16,937 nt of DNA from positions 1 through 16,937 of the forward strand of contig JAITKG010000007.1 of NCBI GenBank assembly GCA_031278495.1. Direction: 5' to 3'. How positions within the stretch are numbered: the stretch's first letter is position 1; the number at the start of each line of letters is the position of its first letter. Position numbers and translations under genes: made by a program. This document shows positions 5,778 through 13,038 of this stretch, piece by piece. The DNA comes from Prevotellaceae bacterium. GTDB taxonomy: Bacteria; Bacteroidota; Bacteroidia; Bacteroidales; UBA932. The notes beneath the pieces are model-generated. The model was not told where the DNA came from, ran no database searches, and worked only from the letters and a program-made list of their open reading frames with translations.

Positions 5778-6344
5778 CTACCGGACGCAATGTATCGGTA
5801 ACCCGACGTTCTTGTTGACGCCGTTCATATTCTTATACCCATTTCCATAGCCCAAGTAGTACGAAGTATATAAATTCTTTTCGGTCATTGATCCTATGAA
5901 GCCGAATAAATCCCGATAGCTCAAATACCAGCCGTTAGCAAGACCTGAAAACCCCCATGCCAATTCAACCATAATGTTTGGCGCATTTTTATACATATAC
6001 TCCAATTCAATATTTGTCGGCACATGCCATGGGGTTGGGCATAATTTCTCAGCGTAGGCTTGCACATACGCCCAATTATAATAATAGTATGTTTTACTCT
6101 CGTAACTATAGCTCCGGCATTGCGGCTCTGTGGCGCTAAGTTCGAAACTTTCTTTGTTACATTCCGGTATATGAATGGCGTCGCTCCATGTTTGGTTGCC
6201 GAATACCCATGTTTTAGTGGAAGTGGCGTAAGGGGGTGCGGCAACGTTATGGTCGTCTTTTTTTTTATTTTCGTTACAGGCGTTGAATGTTACTACCATA
6301 CACAAGATAGTGGGGACTATTAAAAGGAAATGTTGTTGTTTCAT
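5778..6344 (-). CDS. FISUMP-domain lipoprotein
   Basis: The 188-aa product has a hydrophobic signal ending TFNAC with candidate lipidation Cys23, then a Asn/Lys/Asp-rich linker. The remainder fits the FISUMP family (Fibrobacter succinogenes major paralogous domain): YYYYNWAYVQAYAEKLCPTPWHVPTNIELEYM at about 86-117 matches the ACPxGWHVPsdaEWe core, and the C-terminus GLPIHCVR matches the usual FSVRCVR ending. The family is secreted or surface-exposed and of unknown molecular function; its fold is thought to be C-type-lectin-like. It lacks a part of the usual middle segment and is shorter than many members. It begins 38 bases after the TMTC-like gene stop with no promoter box visible, so the two are probably co-transcribed. 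Confidence 0.75.
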   Translation of the reverse strand: MKQQHFLLIVPTILCMVVTFNACNENKKKDDHNVAAPPYATSTKTWVFGNQTWSDAIHIPECNKESFELSATEPQCRSYSYESKTYYYYNWAYVQAYAEKLCPTPWHVPTNIELEYMYKNAPNIMVELAWGFSGLANGWYLSYRDLFGFIGSMTEKNLYTSYYLGYGNGYKNMNGVNKNVGLPIHCVR

Positions 6345-6382
6345 AAATGTTGTTGTTTCTGTGGTGGGTGGAAGAGGCGTTT

Positions 6383-8368
6383 TTACCAGTTTTCACACAT
6401 TTTAAGTAATTCTTTTGCTTCCGGGTCTTTCAATGTCTCAGCCATGCGCCAGTAGCGGCAAGCTTCGGCATGGTTGCCGGCGGATGCGTACAACTTTCCA
6501 AGGTTCAGGCAAGCCGTTGCATTATCCGGCTGCAATTGCAGCAGCCGTTGCAGGTGCATAATAGCCGCTTCCATGTCGTTGCTTTCATAGGCGGAAATCG
6601 CCTGCGACATCAGCAGGGAGGCTTCTTCGGACGGGTAATGGGCAATGAGGGTATCAATGAGGGATAGGACGTTGAGATGATACCCCAATTCCATAGAGCA
6701 ATCGATCATCAATTTTCCTGCATAAATAAAGGCGGCGCTGTCGGCATTGTTTTGCAGGACTATTGCTGCCGTAGCCAATGCGCTATCCGGTTGATGGAAC
6801 TGCTGGTGGATGGATGCTTTTGTTAGATAAAACTCGTTGTCCGGGCGTATGCGTATCATCCGGTTAAGTATATCCAATGCTTTGGGATATTGCTGGTAAG
6901 CCATGAGCGCATTGGCATAAAAGCCCAATGCGTTTTCGTCGTCCGGCAAAAGCTGTGTGATTTTTTCAGCCGTCTGTAAGACTTTTTCCCGGTCGCCTGC
7001 CAGCATATAGCCGCCGGTTAATTCATAGAGTGGCGTAGCATGGGCGGGGTATTTCCTGTGCGCGTCGCCAAAGAGCGTAATCGCATCTTTGAAAGCGTAT
7101 GTACGCGTGCGCGTCATGGCGGCAGTCATGACGGAAAAAAGCGCCACAGCCGTAATGAACAGTGGGAAAGCCCGGCGGTTCCACAGCTTCCGGCGTTCTG
7201 ACAGGTAAATATACATCCATGCAATGAACAGGATGACGCCTGTCATGGCAAAATAGAAATAACGGTCGGCGGCAATGGTACCGAGCATGGGCGTCAGCCG
7301 CATCGCCGACACCAACCCTGTGAGGTAAACCAGCAGTGTAAACAGCAGCGGGCGGCGGATGGTTTTGAACCGCCAAATACATATTGCTATTGCTACCAAT
7401 ATAAACGGATAAATATAAAAGTCCAGCGACAGCGGAAGCGCCGACGCAAAGGGATGCGGATAGGGGAGCGCCAATTTCAGCGGTACAAAAAATTTAGCCA
7501 AGTAAAAGGTCAGCGGATAAATGAAAATAACGAAATTGTCAATACCGGTGAAATGGGAAAAATATTCAGACAGCGATACGCTATGCGCGCTACGCAGCAT
7601 AATCGCCGAAAGTCCCAATGCCAGCGAACCGGCAAAGAACGGCGCTTTTTCGGCAACCACCCGCCACGAAAACAGTTTCCGGCGATAGAACCAGTCCAAT
7701 ACCAGCAGCGTCAGCGGGAATGTCATTGCCGACGCCTTCGACAGGCCGGACAGTACAAACAGCAGCAGGGTATATACAAAGTATTTCGAGCGGTATTCGC
7801 TTTTTATATATTTTACATAAGCAATCAACCCGCCAAGGTAGAACCCGGCATAGAGCAAATCTCCCCGTCCGGTCAGCCAGCAGACCGTTTCGGCATTGAT
7901 GGGGTGGACGGCAAAAAGCAGCGCCCCGATAGCTGCCGCCCACATGTTGGAAAACAGCATATACGCCAGGACAAACAATAACGCCACATTCATCAGGTGG
8001 TAGAGAATGGAAAAGAAATGATAGCCGCCGGGTTTTGCCGCCGAAAACCGGTAATCGACCGCATGAGAAATCATTTTTACGGGGCAATACATCGAATGAT
8101 AAGGCTGCATAAAGAATTTCGGGATATTGCCGAGCGAACGGATATCCTCGTTATCTGCGACAATCGTATAATCGTCGCCCGCCACAAAATCATTTTTCAG
8201 CGAAGGACTGTACACTACAGCCGTCAATAGCAGTATCGCCGCTATTACATAGTTTTTGTACCGGTCAGGGGATTTCTTTTTTACTGTTTTTGGCATTTTT
8301 CCCGCCAACTTTGCGGGCGGTATTGTTCTCTTGCCTGCCGCCGGCGGCGTGGATGCTGTTTTTTTCAT
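6383..8368 (-). CDS. TMTC-like GT-C family membrane protein with C-terminal TPRs
   Basis: The 661-aa product has a Lys/Pro-rich cytoplasmic N-terminus (1-37), about 10 transmembrane helices (about 38-425) and a C-terminal TPR region (about 430-655). The first external loop carries the GT-C-type acidic pair (FVAGDDYTIVADN, D65-D66). HPINAETVCWLTGRGDLL (155-172), LSKASAMTFPLTLLVLDWF and AADRYFYFAMTG match hallmark blocks of TMTC/DUF1736 proteins, which in animals transfer mannose from dolichyl-phosphate-mannose to Ser/Thr. Bacterial relatives are common but uncharacterised. A lipid-linked sugar transferase acting on exported proteins is a reasonable inference; the downstream FISUMP lipoprotein could be a substrate, but this is only suggested by proximity. 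The start ATG at 8368 gives a normal N-terminus. Confidence 0.75.
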   Translation of the reverse strand: MKKTASTPPAAGKRTIPPAKLAGKMPKTVKKKSPDRYKNYVIAAILLLTAVVYSPSLKNDFVAGDDYTIVADNEDIRSLGNIPKFFMQPYHSMYCPVKMISHAVDYRFSAAKPGGYHFFSILYHLMNVALLFVLAYMLFSNMWAAAIGALLFAVHPINAETVCWLTGRGDLLYAGFYLGGLIAYVKYIKSEYRSKYFVYTLLLFVLSGLSKASAMTFPLTLLVLDWFYRRKLFSWRVVAEKAPFFAGSLALGLSAIMLRSAHSVSLSEYFSHFTGIDNFVIFIYPLTFYLAKFFVPLKLALPYPHPFASALPLSLDFYIYPFILVAIAICIWRFKTIRRPLLFTLLVYLTGLVSAMRLTPMLGTIAADRYFYFAMTGVILFIAWMYIYLSERRKLWNRRAFPLFITAVALFSVMTAAMTRTRTYAFKDAITLFGDAHRKYPAHATPLYELTGGYMLAGDREKVLQTAEKITQLLPDDENALGFYANALMAYQQYPKALDILNRMIRIRPDNEFYLTKASIHQQFHQPDSALATAAIVLQNNADSAAFIYAGKLMIDCSMELGYHLNVLSLIDTLIAHYPSEEASLLMSQAISAYESNDMEAAIMHLQRLLQLQPDNATACLNLGKLYASAGNHAEACRYWRMAETLKDPEAKELLKMCENW

Positions 8369-8467
8369 ACTTTATTTATGTTAAGCATTAAGCGGAGCGC
8401 ATTAAGCGAACGTCATCCATCTTTATCCATTTCACCAATTTTCACCCTGTTGCAAAGAGGCAGGGAG

Positions 8468-8489
8468 GTAAGTACAGAAAAAAACTTAC
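8468..8489 (-). terminator. Weak hairpin overlapping the stop of the 220-aa gene
   Basis: GTAAGT (8468-8473) can pair with ACTTAC (8484-8489), with an A-rich loop. On the minus strand the loop becomes a T7 run, which does not follow the stem as in a classical terminator. The call is tentative. Confidence 0.2.
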
Positions 8490-9148
8490 GGAATCTTCGC
8501 GCTCTGGATTTCGCTCCATGGACCTTTTTCGCCGCGGGTATTTTCCCAGCGGACGGCGTACCAGAAGGTTTTACCGCGGTCTTCTTCTTCAAAGTCAATG
8601 GTCAGGGGCGTGTGCGTATCGAAGTACGAGTGCGTCAGTTCGTGCACATTGGCGGGTTTTTCGTCGCCAATGCGGGCGGCAAGTTCCATGCCGTGCTGCC
8701 CGGCGGGTTTGGCTTTCGAGCCTTCCGAGCCGCCGAAGTCAAAACGCAAGTGGCGGATAAGGTTAATAACAACCTGCACCCAGGGAATGGTGGTCGCCAC
8801 AGGCGCAGGGGTATGCGTGGTTTTGCGGATGGGCAGCCCCAGATTATCACGGTCGGCGTCGGTAACCAGGTGGTTGCGCGTCAGGTATTCCCCTATCGCC
8901 TGCCGCAGGTAGCTTTCGAGCGATTTACGCGCTTCGTTTTTTTCCTGCACCGTTGCTTTGGTGCGCGTTTCCGGCGCGTCGGCGATGCGGAGTTTATTAC
9001 TAAAAATATCGACCCGCTCATTCAGTATGCCATATACCGAATCGGGAAATCCTATCCGCGATAAGATTTTAAGCAAGACAACTAAAAAATTGGTTGCCCA
9101 TTGTAAGAACTCCACATCTTTACGTGGTAAAAAATTAGAATTATTCAT
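8486..9148 (-). CDS. Uncharacterised 220-aa protein, C-terminal FN3-like segment
   Basis: I do not recognise a named function. The product has no signal peptide. An N-terminal helical half (about 1-115) includes ETRTKATVQEKNEARKSLESYL, then LPIRKTTHTPAP (about 104-115), a basic middle containing GGSEGSKAKPAGQHG, and a C-terminal segment DRGKTFWYAVRWENTRGEKGPWSE (about 190-214) that resembles the end of a fibronectin type III domain. From memory, similar proteins of about 200-220 aa with KTTHTP and RWENTRGEKGPW motifs occur in many Bacteroidetes, often in several copies, function unknown. The ATG at 9148 overlaps the stop codon of the upstream repeat frame as ATGA, which suggests translational coupling. 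It might be a structural or phage-tail-like accessory protein, but nothing here proves that. Confidence 0.7.
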   Translation of the reverse strand: MNNSNFLPRKDVEFLQWATNFLVVLLKILSRIGFPDSVYGILNERVDIFSNKLRIADAPETRTKATVQEKNEARKSLESYLRQAIGEYLTRNHLVTDADRDNLGLPIRKTTHTPAPVATTIPWVQVVINLIRHLRFDFGGSEGSKAKPAGQHGMELAARIGDEKPANVHELTHSYFDTHTPLTIDFEEEDRGKTFWYAVRWENTRGEKGPWSEIQSAKIP

Positions 9149-9719
9149 AATTGAAAGGTTTTAAATGAATATTTATGTTTATTAAGTGTAAACGACAGAA
9201 AAGACAACAAGACATCCGGATAAGACAACAAGACATCCGGAGAGGACAACGAGACTTCCGGATAAGACAACAAGACATCCGGAGAGGACAACGGGACATC
9301 CGGATAAGACAACGGGACATCCGGATAAGACAACAAGACATCCGGATAAGACAACAAGACATCCGGAGAGGACAACGAGACTTCCGGGGAAGACAACGAG
9401 ACTTCCGGAGAGGACAACGGAAGCCTTGTGTAAATGAATGGCAAGCGCGTAACGCTTGCCGTATGTCCCGCCGGGAATGTTATATTATATACAGAAGCGT
9501 CCGCTACCGGCGTAGAAAACGCCGCCGGCTGTATAAGTACCGCCTTGCTGTATTCCTTTTGGGACAAGGCTTTTAGCGTGTAAACCGCTGTAACTAATTG
9601 ACGCTCAAAAAGTTCGGGGGGGGGGGGGGGGTAAATCTAAACATCCAAAAAACCGGAAGGGTTTCATTGCGCGGGGCGCGGGACAGGGAATACGGTAATA
9701 TGGATGGGTGAATATTCAT
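9145..9719 (-). CDS. Possible phase-variable repeat protein, frame broken at G16 tract
   Basis: Behind a good promoter, the ATG at 9719 opens a frame (MNIHPSILPYSL...) that runs 30 codons into a C16 tract on this strand (9631-9616). With 16 C it ends at a TAG shortly after; with 14 or 17 C it would continue as ELFERQLVTAVYTLKALS and on through 9567 into ten 7-residue repeats of form LS(S/Y)P(D/E)V(L/S/P) and stop at 9145, overlapping the next ATG as ATGA. The intact product would be about 190 aa. The final 20 residues are KHKYSFKTFQL-like and polar. Against coding: the pre-tract segment looks unlike a normal protein, a repeat without stops opens long frames on both strands, and a 49-codon frame (9434-9583) exists opposite. 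I treat it as a candidate only. Confidence 0.4.
9201..9419 (-). repeat. 21-bp tandem repeat (10 units plus a partial)
   Basis: Ten contiguous 21-bp units start at 9201, 9222, 9243 and so on to 9390; a partial unit covers 9411-9419. The plus-strand consensus is AAGACAACAAGACATCCGG followed by AT or AG. Variants (AAGACA/GAGACT/GGGACA, GGAT/GGAG) are shuffled between units, as expected from unequal exchange or slippage. Since 21 is a multiple of three, copy-number change would keep frame. It is a direct tandem array without spacers. Confidence 0.95.
9616..9631 (+). repeat. G16 homopolymer tract
   Basis: Sixteen consecutive G, between AAGTTC and TAAATC. Such tracts slip during replication. It lies between the ATG at 9719 and the long open frame through the 21-bp array, so its length would decide whether the frame is joined. 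The exact count may also reflect sequencing error. Confidence 0.85.
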
Positions 9720-9745
9720 TGCTTAATTTATTGTCCAAGCGACTG

Positions 9746-9775
9746 CAAAGATAGTAAATGTTTTTAATATCCAAA
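9746..9775 (-). promoter_or_regulatory. Bacteroidetes-type promoter upstream of the G16/repeat locus
   Basis: On the minus strand TTTG (9775-9772), 18 bases, then TATCTTTG (9753-9746). Both boxes are complete and the spacing is good. The first downstream ATG is at 9719, giving a leader of about 22 bases. Confidence 0.65.
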
Positions 9776-9791
9776 AAAATGTTTTGGTTAG

Positions 9792-9847
9792 CGGTCGACG
9801 GTCGACGGATAACGGTCGACGGTTAACGGTTAACGGATAACGGTTAG
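9792..9847 (+). repeat. Heptamer array C (8 units of CGGNNNA)
   Basis: The units are CGGTCGA twice, CGGATAA, CGGTCGA, CGGTTAA twice, CGGATAA and CGGTTAG, in perfect phase. It uses the same three unit types as array B. Confidence 0.8.
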
Positions 9848-9880
9848 TGCTGCCGCGTCAGCCACATTTTCACATTAGCG

Positions 9881-10026
9881 CGTCATTCCGAGCGAAGCGA
9901 AGCGGAGTCGAGGAATCTGCTGCGACCTGCACCTGCTGCTTTGCGCCGACCTGCGTAGTTCCCCCTTCGGGGGTTAGGGGGCTTCCGCTGCGCGGCTCGT
10001 TCCTCGCCGCTCCGGTCGGAATGACG
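9881..10026. repeat. Palindromic intergenic element, copy 2 (146 bp), with C5/G5 insert
   Basis: It shares about 46 bases of left arm (CGTCATTCCGAGCGAAGCG to GAATCTGCTGC) and about 44 bases of right arm (CCGCTGCGCGGCTCGTTCC to GGAATGACG) with copy 1 at 201-334. The middle differs: the inner arm carrying AGCAGATTCC in copy 1 is replaced by the C5/G5 hairpin element (9961-9985), identical to 861-885. A CACATT block precedes it (9858-9879) and heptamer array D follows with no gap. Confidence 0.75.
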
Positions 10027-10131
10027 TTTGCCGTGCGTCGTTCACCGTTCACCGTGCGCCGTTTGCCGTTCACCGTGCGTCGTTCACCGTTTGCCGTTCA
10101 CCGTTCACCGTGCGTCGTTCACCGTGTGCCG
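10027..10131 (-). repeat. Heptamer array D (15 units), running into the uvrA 3' end
   Basis: On the plus strand fifteen units of form TNNNCCG or TNNNTCG (TTTGCCG, TGCGTCG, TTCACCG, TGCGCCG, TGTGCCG) lie in unbroken 7-base phase. In reverse they read CGGTGAA, CGGCAAA and CGACGCA, the same CGGNNNA pattern as arrays B and C. It starts exactly where the palindromic element ends and includes the last 62 bases of uvrA. Confidence 0.85.
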
Positions 10132-12964
10132 CTAAATGCTGTTTAAGGAATTGCCCGGTGTAACTGTCGTTGCATTGCGCGACTTCTTCGGGCGTACCGG
10201 TGGCTATGACATATCCGCCTTTTCCGCCGCCTTCCGGTCCAAGGTCAATAATGTAGTCGGCGGTTTTAATCACGTCTAAATGGTGTTCAATGACTATGAC
10301 CGTGTTTCCGTTATCCACCAACCGGTTCAGCACGTTGAGCAAAATGCGCACGTCTTCGAAATGCAAGCCGGTAGTAGGTTCGTCAAGGATATAGAGGGTA
10401 TTCCCGGTACTGGGTCTTGCCAGTTCGGCAGCGAGTTTCACGCGCTGGTTTTCGCCGCCGCTCAGGGAAGGCGATGGTTGCCCGAGTTTCACGTATCCCA
10501 GCCCGACCTGTTGCAGGGCTTGCAGTTTGTTTTTCATGGAAGGGATATTCGCAAAGAAATCACAGGAGGCGTCGATGGTCATGTTGAGCACGTCGCTGAT
10601 GTTTTTCCCTTTGTAGTGCACCTCGAGGGTTTCGCTGTTATAGCGTTTGCCGTTGCAGGTTTTGCAGGTAACATATACGTCGGGCAGGAAATTCATTTCA
10701 ATCAGTTGCACGCCTGCGCCGCGGCAGTCTTCGCAGCGGCCGCCTTTTATGTTAAATGAAAAACGCCCTGCCTTGTAACCGCGTATTTTTGCGTCGGGCG
10801 TTTCTTCAAACAGTTTGCGGACGTCGCTAAACAGGTTGGTATAGGTTGCCGCATTGCTGCGCGGTATGCGCCCTATCGGCGACTGGTTTACTTCAATCAC
10901 TTTATCGATATGCTGAATGCCGCTTATTGCTTCGTACGGCAACGGGTCGAGGAACGAACGGTACAGTTTCCTGCTCAGTATGGGGTGCAGCGTAGCATTG
11001 ACGAGCGATGATTTTCCGCTGCCGCTCATGCCCGTTATGCAGATGAAAACGCCTAACGGGAAATCAACGGTGATATTTTTTAAGTTATTGCCCGATGCGC
11101 CGGAAAGCGTTATTTTCTTACCATTGCCCTTGCGCCGGCGCGCCGGCACGGGTATTTGCTTTTTGCCGGACAGGTATTGCAACGTGAGGGAGTCGCTATC
11201 CATGCGCCCCCGGCAGGATGGCGGCGGGGCTGCATAGACAACCTGCCCGCCTTTTTCCCCGGCAGCCGGTCCGAGATCTACCAAAAAATCGGACTGGCGA
11301 ATCATTTCTTCGTCATGTTCTACGACGATAACGGAATTGCCTTCATCGCGCAGTTTTTTCAACGCCGCAATCAGTTTTTGGTTGTCGTGCTGGTGCAACC
11401 CGATGCTCGGCTCATCCATGATGTACAATACATTCACCAGCTTCGAGCCGATTTGCGTCGCCAGCCGGATACGTTGGCTTTCGCCGCCGCTAAGGCTGCG
11501 CGTGCTGCGGCTGAGCGATAAATACCCCAACCCGACTTCAATCATAAATGACAAACGGTCGCGTATTTCTTTCAAAATGTCTTTGGCAATGGATTGCTGG
11601 CGGCTGCTTAATTTGGGGGAAATTTCTTCGACCCAGTTGTACAGGGAAACAATATCCATGCCGGCGAGTTCCGCAATATTTTTCCCTGCAATTTTAAAGA
11701 ACAGGGCTTCTTCCTTCAGGCGTGTGCCGTGGCATTCGGGGCAAGGCACGTACTTAACAAACTGTCCGGAAAGCGTTGTGTCGGCATGGTCGTTTTCGTC
11801 GTCGCCTGTTTTTTCAAACAGGTTTAGCACGCCGGGGAAATTTGTTACCAGGTCCCATGCGTTTCCATCAAAAGTATTCGCCGCCGCTTGCCTTGTCACA
11901 TGGAAGAGTTCGTCGGAGCCATATAAAATAATATTCATGGCTGTTTTTGGAATATCGGCAACAGGAGCGTCTAAGGTGAATTTATATTTTCGGGCAATAG
12001 CTTCCAGCAGGGCGAAGAGTTGGTTGTTGCGTTGTTTTCCTATTATTTTTATGCCGCCTTTTTTAATGCTCGCCGCCGGGTCGGGAATAATTTTCTTGAT
12101 ATCCATCTCGGCAATTGTCCCCAGCCCGTTGCAATGCGGGCAAGCGCCTTGCGGCGAATTGAACGAAAACGAATGCGGCGCCGGCTCGGCATACGAAATA
12201 CCGGTCGTTGGACACATGTATGAACGGCTGTAATAACGCAATTGGTTTTTTGCGATATCAAGTATAGCGAGTTCCCCAGCGCCTTGCTGCATTGCCGTAG
12301 CGATAGAATTGCGCAACCGTTTTTCATTGGCTTTGTCCGGGACAAGTTTGTCTATCACCACTTCGATAAAGTGTACTTTGTAGCGGTCTAATTTATGCTG
12401 CGGGCGAATTTCCATAATCACCCCGTCGATGCGGGCAGTGAGGAAACCGTGTTTGCGCAGTTGCTCGAACAGTTCTTTATAGTGTCCCTTTCGTCCTTTT
12501 ACCACAGGCGCCAGCAGCATACATTTTTGATGATGGAATTGCTGGATGATTAACTGCACAATTTGTTCGTCGGTATAGCGCACCATTTCTTCGCCCGTAT
12601 TCTTTGAGTAGGCAATGGATGCGCGTGCATACAGCAAACGCAGGAAATCATAAATTTCAGTAATCGTGCCAACAGTAGAACGCGGATTTTTATTGGTCGT
12701 TTTTTGTTCGATAGCAATCACCGGGCTTAATCCGGCGATATGTTCTACGTTGGGTCGTTCCATGTTATTCATGAAATGCCGTGCGTAAGATGGAAGCGTT
12801 TCCAGATACCGCCGTTGCCCTTCGGCATAAATGGTATTAAATGCTAATGATGATTTTCCGCTGCCGCTCAATCCGGTAATTACTGTAAGTTTGTTGCGCG
12901 GAATAGTTACGTCTATGTTTTTTAGATTATGTTCTCGTGCGCCATGCACGGTTATTGCTGTCAT
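10070..12964 (-). CDS. uvrA: Excinuclease ABC subunit A, with repeat-encoded C-terminal tail
   Basis: The 964-aa product is the damage-sensing ATPase of nucleotide excision repair, which loads UvrB. Two ABC modules are complete: Walker A GLSGSGKSS (31-39) and GMSGSGKSS (about 650), signatures LSGGES and LSGGEN, Walker B DEPSIGLH and DEPTTGLH. The essential C-terminal zinc module is present (CEDC ... CKTC). The first zinc module reads CPTTG ... CPHC, so one of its four cysteines is Thr; I believe several Bacteroidetes UvrA share this. After the normal end (SYTGQFLKQHL) about 20 residues (AAHGERRTVNGERQTVNDAR) come from heptamer array D. It lies 74 bp downstream of the patatin gene on the same strand with no promoter box visible, so it may be co-transcribed. 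Bacteroidetes often carry two UvrA; this may be either. Confidence 0.95.
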   Translation of the reverse strand: MTAITVHGAREHNLKNIDVTIPRNKLTVITGLSGSGKSSLAFNTIYAEGQRRYLETLPSYARHFMNNMERPNVEHIAGLSPVIAIEQKTTNKNPRSTVGTITEIYDFLRLLYARASIAYSKNTGEEMVRYTDEQIVQLIIQQFHHQKCMLLAPVVKGRKGHYKELFEQLRKHGFLTARIDGVIMEIRPQHKLDRYKVHFIEVVIDKLVPDKANEKRLRNSIATAMQQGAGELAILDIAKNQLRYYSRSYMCPTTGISYAEPAPHSFSFNSPQGACPHCNGLGTIAEMDIKKIIPDPAASIKKGGIKIIGKQRNNQLFALLEAIARKYKFTLDAPVADIPKTAMNIILYGSDELFHVTRQAAANTFDGNAWDLVTNFPGVLNLFEKTGDDENDHADTTLSGQFVKYVPCPECHGTRLKEEALFFKIAGKNIAELAGMDIVSLYNWVEEISPKLSSRQQSIAKDILKEIRDRLSFMIEVGLGYLSLSRSTRSLSGGESQRIRLATQIGSKLVNVLYIMDEPSIGLHQHDNQKLIAALKKLRDEGNSVIVVEHDEEMIRQSDFLVDLGPAAGEKGGQVVYAAPPPSCRGRMDSDSLTLQYLSGKKQIPVPARRRKGNGKKITLSGASGNNLKNITVDFPLGVFICITGMSGSGKSSLVNATLHPILSRKLYRSFLDPLPYEAISGIQHIDKVIEVNQSPIGRIPRSNAATYTNLFSDVRKLFEETPDAKIRGYKAGRFSFNIKGGRCEDCRGAGVQLIEMNFLPDVYVTCKTCNGKRYNSETLEVHYKGKNISDVLNMTIDASCDFFANIPSMKNKLQALQQVGLGYVKLGQPSPSLSGGENQRVKLAAELARPSTGNTLYILDEPTTGLHFEDVRILLNVLNRLVDNGNTVIVIEHHLDVIKTADYIIDLGPEGGGKGGYVIATGTPEEVAQCNDSYTGQFLKQHLAAHGERRTVNGERQTVNDAR

Positions 12965-13038
12965 TTAATTTCTGATTGCTAATTTTTGATTGCGCTTGAT
13001 GCACAAGGTTGCTCCACGCTTTACTCCTAACTCATAAT

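Noticed and set aside
9201..9419. CRISPR array
   Set aside because: Units are head-to-tail with no unique spacers, only 21 bp long, and no cas genes are present.
9175..9576. Plus-strand 133-codon frame rich in RQQDIRI
   Set aside because: It is the third reading of the 21-bp repeat; no promoter and extreme low complexity. The minus frame has a promoter and gene overlap instead.
10280..12233. Plus-strand open frames of 100-298 codons
   Set aside because: They are antisense shadows of uvrA, which has full family motifs.
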